The notes below the pieces were generated by a model, which saw only the letters and a list, made by a program, of their open reading frames with translations, was not told where the DNA came from and made no database searches. A stretch of DNA of 64,000 bases from Forficula auricularia (lineage: Eukaryota > Arthropoda > Insecta > Dermaptera > Forficulidae): assembly GCA_024734495.1 (NCBI GenBank), contig JALMQS010000187.1:10407300-10471299 (forward strand), in the 5' to 3' direction. Shown here piece after piece: positions 33,887 to 45,300 of this stretch. A program made the position numbers and the translations under genes. Numbering within the stretch: the stretch's first letter is position 1; each line of letters starts with the position of its first letter.

Positions 33887-34562
33887 TTAAGATAGTTGTT
33901 TCGGGACAATACTAGCAAAAAGTTAATGCTCGATTATATAGAACAGACAATATGAATTCATAATTCATAAGCCCAAAACTTTTTGCTTTTAATGTACCAC
34001 TACTAATCCCTTGCTCGTTTGACAAATCTGGCAACACTGTCCGAGCATGTATATATTTTATCATAGAAATTTCAGATAAAGTACATTATAAAGGGAGATT
34101 TTATAAAACAAAACGTCCTTAATAAGCGAATGAAAGCTGTTGCGACAATCGCTGCAGCGAAAAAACGTAAAAAAAAACTACTAAAGTTAACCCACTTTTT
34201 AGGTTAAATAAACGCTTTGTTGCCAGTTTGTTTTTAGTGTAAATTTTTCATTATTTATTTATTATTATCTCGGGAATTGTATTGTAACTATAAATTAAAA
34301 TTTTCTTAAAAAATGTATTAGTTATTGTTTAATATGGTAAGAAGAGTTTCTTAATTATAATTAAATATCTATGTAAACTTTCCGATAACCCGTATAGTGC
34401 AATGTATAAGAGTCTGAAAAACTCTATCTTTGGAATTTAATATCTCCGGAACTATATTATATTGTTCATAAATTTTGTTTTGCCACCAATCGATGCAGAA
34501 GTATTTAGATAATAATCTGTCTAAATTTCAAGAAAACCCATATGGGGAAACAACTACCTTAA
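33887..34562 (+). mobile_element. Family A TTAA element, full length
   Basis: TTAAGATAGTTGTTTCGGG to GGGGAAACAACTACCTTAA, TTAA both sides. A small deletion removes part of the GGTTTAGTTTTTTATAAC block (near 34330). Confidence 0.92.
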
Positions 34563-35109
34563 GGGTATAAGGCGTCTCCAGTTTAAGTAGGAGCTGGCCA
34601 AATTAATATTCTTATATACCATACCCTGTTAAAAACTAGTTGCCCAAATGCTTATTGAAATTAAGCAATATAGGGCGTAGTTATAGAGAGATGAAAACTA
34701 GGTAAACCCTGCTGTCTCGTTTCAGCTTGTACATACTGTGGGAAACAAACTCTTATGGGAGATATTATAAATATTAGTAGAAGTTGAACATTATTTAGAT
34801 TCAATGAAAGAAAATTGTTCTGACCTAATTATGAGATGCTCAATGCATCATTATTCATAAATAGAGACAGCTTATTTAGGGACTTGTATTTCAATCTATG
34901 CCAATTTTAGCAAATGAATGTGGGATTTGAATCGAACTTTAGCGTATATTTATTTATACTCTTTATCCTATCATGCTGCCCTAAATCAAATGCTTTAATC
35001 AGCTGTCCTCACGATTATCTTCCAATCGGCTGGAACTCATCAGCTGAGCATACAATATCATGCAATTAACATGCACAAGCAATCTAATTTAAACGACATT
35101 GCTTTGAAA

Positions 35110-35420
35110 TTGTTTATAAATATCAGACTGTGTTGGTCCATGTTTCGCATTCGAGGTCGTCCAGGTTTTTTCCTGCACCGTCTCTCGGTGTGTGAGAAAG
35201 AACCCCCCTCGTGCACTTGTGTGTGAGTAGATGCAATGTCGCGCAGAGGTCATCAACCTCCTCGACGGTTATGGCGGCTCAAGAATCTCACATCTTGCAG
35301 ACCTCGCAAAGCCAACCTTTTCTATCATCATCATCATCATCATCGCTCTTTCTCCTTTCCCCCTCTCGATCCCACGATCCTCTCTCTCTTTCTTTCTCTT
35401 TTATAAGTTCTTAACTTTTG
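35110..35420 (+). promoter_or_regulatory. GC-rich island with TATA box and short frames
   Basis: TATAAATA lies at 35114-35121, followed by GC-rich sequence with GCATTCGAGGTCGTCC and TCTCTCGGTGTG. Downstream a frame starting ATGCAATGTCGCGC (35231-35440) reads INLLDGYGGSRISHLADLAKP before running into an (ATC)n microsatellite (about 35322-35345) and a CT-rich tract. A second frame from an ATG in good context (35271-35414) overlaps it. The first frame looks protein-like up to the microsatellite, but I recognise no family. It may be a promoter with 5' exon or a small coding exon. Confidence 0.35.
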
Positions 35421-35928
35421 CTGCTCTTCTTCTTGCTTAAGATATTTTCTTTCCTTCTATTTCGCCTGCTCTCCCATTTAGAACAACCGCCACCGCAACT
35501 TTGATTTGGACCAATTCATCTCTTAGAAATTCAATCATTGAAAAAGATTTCTCTCTTTATGAACTTCAACTCAATAATTTACCATTTTCATTAAACAAAA
35601 AAATATATTACTTGCATCAAAAATTGTAACTCGAAATCTATATTTAATAGCTGAATGAACTCTTTTAAGGACTATTATTATTTTTTACTAAATTTTATTA
35701 TTCGTAGTAAACTTAATTTTTTTTTCTGCTAGTTGCAGATTTGTTTAATCTATGAGAAATAAATTGTTCAGTGAGTCTTCTATTTTACAATACACTTAAG
35801 TATAAAATTCATATATGCATGGTATATGAAAAAGTTGATATTGATTCTTTTATAATTTAAAAAAAAGTTATCGTTTAACGCTTGTAAATGGTTTTTAAAA
35901 GTTTTGTATTTATATTTATATGAATATT

Positions 35929-36560
35929 AGGGTGCTCCTTATTTTGAATATTTTACGCGGACAGGGGCTCATATGGTCCTAAATAAATAAATAAAAAAAT
36001 CCCCCGAGTTTCAAGTCTATCTCAATTTTAACCTAGTGCTACATAGCGATTAAGATTCCCATCTAAATAACATGGGGTTTTTGGCATTGAACGATAAATT
36101 TTTTATTCCGGCCAAAGTAAGGGTTCAAAAAATTTGAATCTTAGTAGACCTTATCCTTATAATAGTAGCTATCCTTCAGAATTTTTACAGATTTTTAGCT
36201 ATTACAATTTTGGAGTTACATCTAGATAAAATACTGCTATATCTTAGTATTAGTAAGTTACTCAGAAACTCCAAAATTATAATAGCTAAAAATCTGTAAA
36301 AATTCTGAGGGATAGCTACTATTATAAGGATCAAGTCTACAGAGTTTCAAATTTTTTGAACCATTACTTTGGCCGGAATAAAAAAATGATCGTTCAATGC
36401 CAAAAACCCCATGTTATTTAGATGGGAAACTTAATCGCTGTGTAGCACTAGGTTAAAATTGAGATAGAGACTTGAAACTCGGGGGATATTTTTTATTTAT
36501 TTATTTAGAACCATATGAGCCTCGTAAATATTCGAAAATATTCAAAATAAGGAGCACCCT
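35929..36560. mobile_element. Family F palindromic element (~630 bp)
   Basis: AGGGTGCTCCTTATTTTGAA at the left is matched by the inverted TTCAAAATAAGGAGCACCCT at the right. Arms of about 290 bp continue through CTCATATGG..., ACATGGGGTTTTTGGCATTG and ATTTTTACAGATTTTTAGCT. The loop is about 40 bp around 36230. Partial relatives are at 38841-39113 and 56259-56800. No transposase. Confidence 0.9.
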
Positions 36561-38213
36561 AATGTATATGTAGATATTTTATTAATTTAAGACTAATTTC
36601 GAAGGATTCGCCTAAGTTTATTGCTAATATTTCACCCGAATATTCAATAGCAGTATTTCCAAGATCTTTTCAAATCAATCCTAAGCATTTTTTAGTTAAC
36701 AATTTAATCAATTTCATGAGATAGGTAGATATATCATATTTTAAACTCTCTCTGATAATCTCTGGCTGCAAATCTAACTAAAAACTGCTATATTGGTATC
36801 AAATATTTGTATTAGACTGGAGATAAGCTACAACGATACTTAGTCAAATTAATAAAATATCTATTTATATTATTCTTACTTACATCAAGCAAAAGACGTT
36901 CTCTTTGATATTCTTATTAAATTAAACATTGATTATTAAAAGAATTTGAACAATCATTGAAGCCGATTCTTTCTAGTTAGGATAGAAATATTCAATTTCA
37001 TTGAGAATTTAATAAATTCCATTTATTCTTAAGAAATCAAGCAAAACGTTTTAACAACTTGATCCATGTACCGCTATGAAATCCTATAGCTAATGATCAT
37101 CTCTTGTGAATCTCTTAGCATTTAATTTGTTTATTCATCAACTTTCCAATTTTAAAGAGGAAAAGCTCTAGTTTATTATTACGAGCAACAACATTATATC
37201 ATCGTCCATTTCTCGACGTTATTTTAACAAACTTCCCCACCATTGCAGGTGTTATCAATGCTTTTGCCATTTAATTAAAGTACCTCAGCAGTTAGCTTCA
37301 AATTCGCATGGGCATCCGGCAAGGTTAGTTGCTTAGTTTGCCTTAGTATTGAACGGCTGGGGGTGGATACGCCCAGTATATGGGGCTGCAACCCCTCGGA
37401 ACAGGAACAAACGGGGAATCGTGGAGCAAAGGATCGGGCTAATTGATTTTGAAACTCTACATATATAGTTGATTCAAATTTATTACATATATTTAAGCAA
37501 ATCAGGGTTTCCTTTATGAATTTACTCATTTTATTTCATTTTATATAAAGAAAGTTTTCTCATCTAAATTTAATCATGTCAACTTTGTTGGTCAAGATCT
37601 CTTACCTCTCTCGGGACCAGTTCCAATTGAAATTAAAGAATAAATGACGAATAGAAATGGCAAAATAACTAACTGCTATAATTTTTTTTTCTTATTTATC
37701 TAACAACTAACTACTTGAAATAATTTTAAACGAGATTTATTGAGAAAACAGATTGGAACTTTTCTGATGCTGCTTATTTACTTTCTAGTCTCCCCTATCA
37801 AAATATCCTAAAAGTTGTGGAATCTTGATAAAGAAAAAAAAAGTTGACAAACTTTTTCGCCAAGAACTATTTAAAACGATAGAAAAACTTTGTCAAGTGA
37901 GATATTTTTGGCAAAATAAAAGCTTACTTATGCAAAAAAAATTGCATCCGCAGCTGGTTGAGTTGTTTGCGTGTTGATCTTTCCCTACAACTGTGTATAG
38001 TTTGTCTCTTTCGTAAAGTATTTTTGGTCAATTAGCGGCCTTGGGAATAAAGGGGGGAAGCTCTTGGCCAATCTAATACCCGCCTCTGTTTCTTTACTCT
38101 CGTTAAATTACACCACACCATACATTTTTATATCTATTCTAATTCTTTTATTCTTTATCTTCGTTTTTCCTTAAATATGACACAATAAGAAACAACAAGT
38201 TTATAGTATAGGC
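36561..38213. other. AT-rich spacer with a GC-richer patch
   Basis: Mostly AT-rich. The patch at 37290-37440 (AACGGCTGGGGGTGG, GCAACCCCTCGGAACAGG) is moderately GC-rich with an 84-codon minus-strand frame lacking motifs. A second small patch is at 38030-38090. Nothing assignable. Confidence 0.4.
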
Positions 38214-38690
38214 CAACGGTGAGCAAATGCGGCTCTTCGTAGCGTCAAGTGCGGATGCAATTAGAATTTTATTTTTATTTTTGTAATGTAATTAATATCA
38301 AAGAAGGAAAGTTCGATGAATATAAAGAGAAGTTGAAAGAATTAAAAGCAAATTTCAAATATAGGTTTGAAGATTTGAAAAGTTTGAAATCTACAATTGC
38401 ATTTTTTTGTGTACCTATATTTGTGACATTATTGAATTTCAATTTCTTAAATAATATTTAGTGAAGTCTAAACATCGTTCACAGCTGACAGAATTTCTGC
38501 GGACAGCTTTAACTAATTTTACTTCAAATTTTAAAAATTTGACCAAAGATTTTCGTCGAGTCATGCATGGTCTTTGTATATGCTAGAGCCAGACAGATTA
38601 AAAAGATTCAAGCGACGCCTGCAGGGTGGTAAGATATGCATTCAAATAGAACGCTCTGGGCGGCAGGCTGCATCCGCAGGGGTAGATGTT
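38214..38690 (+). mobile_element. hAT-like element remnant (family L)
   Basis: The left end CAACGGTGAGCAAATGCGGC resembles hAT termini of the type CAGNGGTGNGCAAANTGCGG. The right part (GCGACGCCTGCAGGG, GAACGCTCTGGGCGGCAGGC) recurs in inverted orientation at 49227-49420 with about 90% identity by eye. It encloses the transposase relic at 38249-38586. The exact right boundary is uncertain. Confidence 0.65.
38249..38586 (+). pseudogene. hAT transposase C-terminal relic (frameshifted)
   Basis: The first frame (38249-38461) contains EYKEKLKELKANFKYRFEDL and KSLKSTIAFFCVPI, like the block before the dimerisation region of GTF2IRD2/ZBED5-type hAT transposases. A second frame (38461-38586) begins VKSKHRSQLTEFLRTAL, which matches the conserved K-S-K-H-R-S-x-L-T motif near the hAT C-terminus. 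The intervening core of the dimerisation domain is missing and the two pieces are in different frames. The catalytic residues, which would lie upstream, are absent. This is therefore an internally deleted, inactive copy. Recognition is from motif memory, not a search. Confidence 0.7.
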
Positions 38691-38840
38691 AAAAATCTTC
38701 ATATTTGAAAATGAATTAAATTTTAAATATTTTTTTATATCTGTTATTATGTTCTTATATGTGACTTGTGAAAATATGCAATTTCATTAAATACAATTTT
38801 TTGAATTTGTGTATCTACGTCTGGTTCTTTAAAGTCTATA

Positions 38841-39113
38841 ACTTACTAATACTAAGATATAGCAGTATTTTATCTAGATGTAACTCCAAAATTATAATAG
38901 CTAGAAATCTGTAAAAAAAGGATAGCTACTATTATAAGGATAAAGTCTACAGAGTTTCACATTTTTTGAACTATTACTTAATCGCTGTGTAGCACTAGGT
39001 TAAAATTGAAATAGAGACTCGAAACTTGGGGGATATATTTTTTTATTTATTTGGAACCATATGAGCCCCTGTCCTCGTAAATATTCGAAAATATCCAAAA
39101 TAAGGAGCATCCT
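38841..39113 (-). mobile_element. Family F fragment (one arm)
   Basis: Matches the right arm of 35929-36560: AGTATTTTATCTAGATGTAA, ATAGCTACTATTATAAGGAT, then AACCATATGAGCCCCTGTCC and AATAAGGAGCATCC at the end. The left arm is missing; the central loop sequence is retained. Confidence 0.85.
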
Positions 39114-40791
39114 ACTCTGGACCAACTATTTCAATTTGTATACTTTTCATTCACCTACATGGCAATCGCATAATTAATTTTTTGCGTGTGTTTTGATCCC
39201 ACTCAGAAACTTGAGAATTAAATTAAATTTTAAATACCTAATTATTCAAAAATCCATAAAAGCTTGCTCAGATTATAACTTTTTTAACTAATTAATTTTC
39301 TATTTAACAAAATTAATTTTTCCCCATGACAATCCAAACACAAATTTTAGAGCAAATTTAATTTGAAGTTGACGATATATTTATAAGTTCAATTCTGAAA
39401 TTTTATGATAGTTAACTCCTATTGCCGTCTAATCCCTGTTAATGTTGGCTGCCATATTTTTAGCGACATAGAACAAGCTCCAGTTGATTTTTTAAATGTC
39501 ATGATTTTTCTGTTCTATTCTTGTACATCCCCAATCGACTTTTTGAACAATTTTTAAAAAGGATTGAATTAATACTACCTTAAAATAATTCAGCTAAAGT
39601 TTGTATATTAATATTTAAAAAATAACTTTCGTTTATTTTTAACAGAATGAATGATCAATATTTCTAACTTTTACCATCTATTCTACTCATTTACGTATAA
39701 TATTTATAATTCATACATTTTCTAATTAATTTTATCACAAGATCTTATTATTAAAATTCTCATCAGGTAAAATGCTTTGAAATGAAATACATTCAGATTA
39801 TTCTTTCTTAATTGCTCTATAGCTAGTTTTTATTCATTTATCATTTATTAATTGTTCTAAAGAGAAAAAAATGTACTTTGAATTGAATTTCATATTAGCA
39901 TTTATTTATCCCATTACACTTTAGTAGAATTCATAATTCAGTCTTCCCTCATGTAACCATTTTATTATTCACTAAACCTGTTTTGACCATAATATTAAGT
40001 TTGCTTCTTAAGTAAATAATTTTTATTCTTAAAGCTTATAATCAAAACATATTCTCTTCATTATTATTTGATCAAGTAAATTCTTATATTCACTATAATT
40101 GTTTTATCTCTTAAATACTTTATCGGTATATGTTAATTATTAAACAAGTTGGTTAATTCATACTCACTAAGTACTCTTTAAAAATCAGTATTGTCCATCT
40201 GAATAACATTTATTTACTTAAATATTGAGTATTTGTCATGTAAATCAATATTAATTATTACATAAGTCGTTTATTAATGAAGCCTTAGCGCTTTGTCTCA
40301 GTTCAGTCATCATTATGTCATCGTCATGAAACCAGCTCCATAGGCCATACCGTTAGTTTGGCTGAGGCCTCGGGCCTGGAGGTCGCACAACTACTTCATT
40401 CAATTATGCACTAGAGTGAATTGATATTCGCCACTTAAAGGCTTCTTAAAACAGCAATTCCCTATCCTATAAGTTCAAAGTTATTTTTATATCCCCCTAC
40501 TTTTCTTGACCCTTTATATTGTGCTAGCTTAAACAGAATGTTAGAATGTATTTATTTACTTAAAGATGAACAACTTTAAGATTTTAAAGCATCAACTAGT
40601 TCTCAGATAATTCAAACTATTAATGATCCACCCAATGGCGTAACGAAAGTTGCGTGTGTGCACTACAGCTGCTGCGTTATTTACGCCAATGGATCTACAA
40701 TGTACAGCAAAGATCTATTCCAATATTTATATATTTTCTAATTTACTTATTTCTACGCAATTTTGTTGTTGCTCATGTGTATTTTATAAGT
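39114..40791. other. AT-rich spacer with one GC patch
   Basis: Very AT-rich apart from 40300-40395 (CCATACCGTTAGTTTGGCTG, GCCTCGGGCCTGGAGG), a possible regulatory patch. No exon or repeat recognised. Confidence 0.4.
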
Positions 40792-41559
40792 CAGTGGTTC
40801 TTAACCTATGGACTGTCAAGCTTCTTTGGGTCGCGCACAGTCGTTAACCAAATATTTTACTATATTTGTTTTCAAAAAGTTTAAACATATATTTTAATTT
40901 ATGTTAATATATTATTAAAAGTGAAAATATTGAAAAGACCCGCTTTTTCATTAAAATTTCCTTGGATCAAAAAGTTCCTTAGGTTATCTTAATTAAATAT
41001 ATGTATATTGCAGTAAAAACTCGTTTTTAGTAAGAACAGGTTCTTACTAGTTAAATCGCGTTTCACCGAATACCTTGTGGCAACTAAAGTTTACTGATGT
41101 TGGTTGAGTTTAGTTCAAAGGTCTTGAATCTTAATTTTTGACCTTCCGCCTCATTTTAGCTGTTTATTTTCAAAAATTTTTAAACAAAAATGTCAAAAAT
41201 TAGAAGCAAAGTTGTAGAGGATGTAATTTTTGACAAAAATTTTGAAAATAAACACCCAAAATGAGGCGGAATGTCAAAAATGAAGATTCTAGACCTTTGA
41301 ACCAAACTCAACCAACATCAGTAAACTCTGGTTGCCACAAGGATATTCAGTGAAACGCGATTTAACTAGTAAGAATGCGTTCTTACTAAAAAACGGGGTT
41401 TTACTGCAACATATATGTGAGTTAAAAAAATCATAATTTTGTAAAATTGAAGAAAATTGCGTGGTCTAAAAAATTTGTGCTTTTTGGGGATCGCGAAAGG
41501 AACATATTTCTCAAATTTGGGCCTCGGCTTAAAAAGGTTAAAAAAACACTGCTATAAGT
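40784..41559. mobile_element. hAT-like element with 8-bp duplication and nested palindrome
   Basis: The element 40792-41551 starts CAGTGGTTCTTAACCTATGG, a classic hAT (Charlie-like) terminus, and ends AAGGTTAAAAAAACACTG. Flanks TTATAAGT and CTATAAGT agree in 7 of 8. Subterminal GGGTCGCG and GGATCGCG blocks are symmetrical. The interior is mostly occupied by a second, palindromic element at 41008-41409. Confidence 0.85.
41008..41409. mobile_element. Palindromic element nested in hAT element
   Basis: TTGCAGTAAAA at the left and TTTTACTGCAA at the right. Arms of roughly 170 bp (AGTTAAATCGCGTTTCACCG; GACCTTCCGCCTCATTTT) are inverted copies with a ~60-bp loop around 41190. Non-coding. The border duplication is unclear because the flanks are ATATAT-rich. 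Confidence 0.82.
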
Positions 41560-41888
41560 TACTAAAATTTATTTTCGCAATTCACCATAATCTATTTTCT
41601 TGTAAAGGTTGCGTTACTTTTATAATTTGTATTTACTAACATAATTTGATGATCAATCTACATTTGATGATTTGGCAATATGCGAAACATTAATTGGATT
41701 GTCATTTACTATGACGCTAATTTGTTAGATGGAGAATATTTATATCTTTAGTTAACTTAGCCACTTGTTTATAGAATAAACCTGAATCTAGGACAAAATA
41801 TTTTTTTGTTTTTATTCTAGAAAACATTAAATTTGTTATTCATTCACTTTTCAAATACACCATTTAATCGTTTTAACTCATTGATAAT

Positions 41889-42153
41889 TAAATTTTATAA
41901 TTTTTCTCATTAATATATCAAAGAATAATTGATACGTCAACGAGAATTATTTTGACCGCGCTTATTTGAAAAAGGTATTTATCGCGAGACTACTGCGGAT
42001 TACGCTATTGGACTCCGCAGACTCCAATAGCGTAATCCACAGTAGTCTCGCGATAAATACCTTTTTCAAATAAGCGCCGTCAAAAATAATTCTCGTTGAG
42101 GTATCAATTATTCTTTTGATATATTAATGAGAAAAATTATAAAATTTATTTAA
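41889..42153. repeat. Long near-perfect palindrome (265 bp)
   Basis: Two ~125-bp arms are inverted copies with few mismatches (TTATCGCGAGACTACTGCGG / CCACAGTAGTCTCGCGATAA; AATTATTTTGACCGCGCTTA / TAAGCGCCGTCAAAAATAAT). The spacer is only about 10 nt, around 42012-42022. It would form a long hairpin in DNA or RNA. No relative of the family is seen elsewhere in the window. Confidence 0.88.
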
Positions 42154-42597
42154 TATCATTATTTCAAGTTAGAAATATATAAGTTCAGATATTATTTTCA
42201 CTCAATATTTGACAAAAATTCCCTGCATTAGATTCGCGATTGAATCAAATGTAGAAAACATTCGATTCATTGATAATTATTTGTAAATCACTTTGAACAA
42301 TAATGCTAAAATATAAATGTCCACCATTCAATTTATACAAATATTGCCTCATAATTCTTTATATATCTACTTTTTTTAACTTTCTATAATCCATTTTTAT
42401 TTTCATATGATCTATATTTTCGATCAAACGTTTAAATATAATTGAATTTTAAAATGTTGAAATGTATCATTAAATATTCAATCGAATCAACATTTTCTCT
42501 TACTTTTAATTCAGTTAAAATATACAAAAGCCAATTGATCCACTTGTTACATTTATTAGTTGAATAAAAATAGATGCGGATTTATTTTTTAAACAGT
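42154..42597. other. AT-rich spacer, nothing recognised
   Basis: AT-rich; nothing recognised. Confidence 0.45.
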
Positions 42598-43605
42598 TTA
42601 TATGAATCTATATCAAAACCAGACGGCAATTATAAATATTGGTGATGAACAAAGAGAAGCCAAAATAAAAAAAGGTGTAAGACAAGGATGTGTGCTGTCA
42701 CCCATGATTTTCAACTTATACATAGAAGAAGCGATTAAAGAATTCAAAGACAAAATTGATACAGGTATAGAAATCCAAGGTCAAAAAGATCGCTATGTTA
42801 AGATTTGCCGATGACATTGCCCTTCTAGGAAGCAATAAAAAGAATTAGAGGACGCCTTGAATGGAATTAACCAAATCCTAATAGAAGAAATCAAAATGAA
42901 AATAAACAAGAATAAAACCAAGGTCCTAGTATGTACAAAAAAAGAACAAACGAGACAGGAATGCATCAAAATTAACCAAGAAAACCTAGAAGGAGTTAAG
43001 GAATTCCGCTACCTAGGAAGTAAAATAACATGGGATGGGAGGAGCAAAAACGAAATTAAATCAAGAATTGCCCAAGCAAAAATGGGGTTTAATTCAAAAC
43101 AAAAACTACTATGCTCCTCCTCAATCAGCTTAGCAAACAGGAAGTTGCTATTGAAGACATATGTATGGAGCATAGCCATGTACGGGTGTGAAACCTGGAC
43201 AATTGGAAAAGCGGAGAGAAAGAGATTGGAGGCTTTCGAAATGTGGTGCTACAGAAGAATGATGAATATCAAATGGATGGATAAAATTACAAATGAAGAA
43301 GTTCTTGGAAGAATCGGAGAAAGAAGAACCTTGTGGAAGAGTCTGAAGAAGAGAAGAGGTCAGATGATGGGGCACACACTGAGACATGGGGGACTGCTTA
43401 GGGGATATCTTGGAGGGGAGGTGGGAAAGAAAAGGGGAAGGGGAAGACCCAGATTAGAATATTTCAACCAAATAATTGGGGATATGGGATGCCAGACATT
43501 TAGAGAGGTTAAACAGCTGGCGGGGGACAGAGTCGAGTGGAGACGGATTGTTGCATCAAACCAGTCTTAGGACTGTATACTCAATGATGATGATGATTAT
43601 ATGAA
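42598..43605 (+). pseudogene. 5'-truncated non-LTR retrotransposon, reverse transcriptase relic
   Basis: The insertion (about 42607-43596) lies between 9-bp duplications TTATATGAA (42598-42606 and 43597-43605), so its boundaries are defined. The ATG at 42602 is in the target duplication and is not native. Frame 1 (42607-42814) has the reverse transcriptase motif VRQGCVLSPMIFNLY. Frame 2 (42795-42848) holds the catalytic FADD block (RFADDIALL). Frame 3 (42842-43570) has the thumb and C-terminal region: EFRYLGSKITWDG, YGCETWTIGK, RGRGRPRLEYFNQ, stop at 43568. Two frameshifts break the protein, and the endonuclease and first reverse transcriptase motifs are missing. The tail is (ATG)n at about 43583-43596. 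This fits an RTE/CR1/Jockey-type LINE inserted by target-primed reverse transcription; the exact clade is not assigned. Confidence 0.92.
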
Positions 43606-44510
43606 ATATGATTCACTAATGCTTATTAAGCGTATCTCTGTTTATTAAATTATATGTATGATTCAATCTGCTTGGATAATTATTGATCATAAGTGTTTTT
43701 TTTTATCATGTGAAACAAATTAATCGATATTAATGTCGTCTTCAAAGATCAAGAATTCAATTATTTATTTATTTCATTGCAATGAAAAACGGACACGTGG
43801 AAGTATTTTTCTTGTTTTTATTAATAAATTAGGGATGATATATAGACTAAGAGAAATAATATATTTTTTGAATTTATTTGAGTCTACTAATAAAATATTT
43901 AGAAATATATTATCTTGAGTTTAATTTTAATATATACTTACAGAAATGACACTCTACTAGCATTTAATTACATTGATGTCACGCATATTCTCACAAAGTT
44001 TGAAAATGATTCATTTAGTAGGGTTTTTATAAAAGTTTTTCATTGACTCATAGTAATGTATTTAATAGGATTTTTCATTCAAATTTACAAATGCGGATAA
44101 ACTATTTTTGGTTTTAGCTTTAATTAGTTGTGATGTTTTCAAGCGTTAATTTGACATTTCCCCTTCAGCATTTTTCGGAGTTGGCAGCTACTCTGATTAA
44201 ACCGATACCTGTGTTAGTTCAGATTTTTTATAATCCCTTGGCAAGACAATCAATTGATATAAATATTTATTTATCATTGTACTATATTTCTTTTCATAGC
44301 TCACTTAACAACTCACTAAGTTAAGGGAATTTAATTCCGAATGGAAACATTATTAAAACTAGGGATTAATTCACCTTTGAAAAGCTTTTTCGATCCTTTT
44401 ATCCATCATAGAAGCATTTCCACTTTTTCTTTTTTTTTATAGTTAGTACCATTCTATGTGTTCTAATAATAAAAACACCTTAATAGGCGATTCACACTCA
44501 ACACTATGTT
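43606..44510. other. AT-rich spacer, nothing recognised
   Basis: AT-rich sequence; short frames of about 60 codons without motifs. Confidence 0.45.
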
Positions 44511-44856
44511 TGAAGGAGACAATAAAAGAGTGTGTCTTCTGCTGGAATTATAAATTTTATTTATTTATAACAGGAACTATAGTTTCGAGGGCTTTGCCCT
44601 CTTCATCAGTCTATTACAATGTATTCACAGGAATTAATTTATGAATGAAAGTTTTACATTTTTCATGTGTTAAGGTTGCATAAATTACATAGACCCATTA
44701 CCACTCTATGTAATTTATAACAGCAACATGTAAAACTTTCATTCATAAATTAATTCCTGTGAGTATTGTAACTCTAGGCGATGAAGGGCAAAGTCTCAGT
44801 AGTCTCGTTATAAATAAAATTTAATTCCAGCAGAGAACATAACATTGTCTCCTTCA
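44511..44856. mobile_element. Hammerhead-bearing palindromic element (third family)
   Basis: Ends TGAAGGAGACAAT / ATTGTCTCCTTCA and arms containing TTCTGCTGGAATTATAAATT / TTTAATTCCAGCAG are inverted copies, with a central stem TAAATTACATAGA / TCTATGTAATTTA. The left arm has a well-preserved hammerhead core. The right arm core (44770-44812) is degraded (GGCGATGAAGGGCAAAG). The motif CTATAGTTTCGAGGGC also links it to the element at 63173. Confidence 0.85.
44566..44618 (-). ncRNA. Hammerhead ribozyme-like motif, strong stem II
   Basis: Minus strand core CTGATGA (44603-44609), one extra A, stem II GAGGGC-AAA-GCCCTC (6 pairs), GAAA, stem III A-C/G-U over the loop UAUA, and the cleavage triplet GUU. 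Stem I (TGTAATAGA with CCTGTTATA) forms about eight pairs including wobbles, but the pair next to the cut is C-A. Confidence 0.72.
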
Positions 44857-44867
44857 ATATATAAAAA

Positions 44868-44990
44868 TTCTGCTACTCTCGGCAAAAACTTTCAATTCAA
44901 CACTATGTTGTCAAATTCGAAACTAGTAGAACTACCCCAACTTATCCTAAATTAAATTGAAAGTTTCTTTTTGCCGAGAGTAGCAGAATG
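44868..44990. repeat. Short MITE-like inverted repeat (~122 bp)
   Basis: ATTCTGCTACTCTCGGCAAA at the left is matched by the reverse complement TTTGCCGAGAGTAGCAGAAT at the right, with ACTTTCAATT / AATTGAAAGT extending the arms. It lies 12 bp after the hammerhead palindrome. Confidence 0.85.
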
Positions 44991-45021
44991 GAATGGATCA
45001 AAAATGGAATGCAATAAACTT

Positions 45022-45300
45022 ATTCCTCTAGTATTATATAAGAATCTATTGTTATTTTTGATTTTAAGATCATTCCTCCATCTCTTCAGCAATGGTTACC
45101 AATAATAATCGAAACGTCAAAAATCCAATGTAGAATTGTTATTCCCTCAAGTATTAGATGAAAATCGATGGCTATTTTTGATTTTAAGTCGATTCCTCCA
45201 TGTCTTCAGCAATGGTTAACAATAATAACCGAAACGTTTAAAATCCAATATAGAATGGTTATTCCTCGAGTATTAGATGAGAATCGATCATTATTTTTGA
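45022..45300 (+). repeat. Tandem repeat (~119-bp unit, about 2.3 copies) with GAAACGT motif
   Basis: Units share ATTCCTC...AGTATTAGATGA, TATTTTTGATTTTAAG, TCTTCAGCAATGGTTA and AATAATAAYCGAAACGT. GGTTA pairs with TAATC just before GAAAC, as in a stem II. The upstream core reads CTTCAGCAA instead of CTGANGA, so it is at most a degraded hammerhead. It resembles the array at 4790-5600 in layout. Confidence 0.7.

Noticed and set aside
42602..42604. ATG as start of the reverse transcriptase
   Set aside because: It lies inside the 9-bp target duplication, so it is host flank, not the element's start codon.
43148..43387. 79-codon minus-strand frame
   Set aside because: Antisense shadow of the reverse transcriptase relic.
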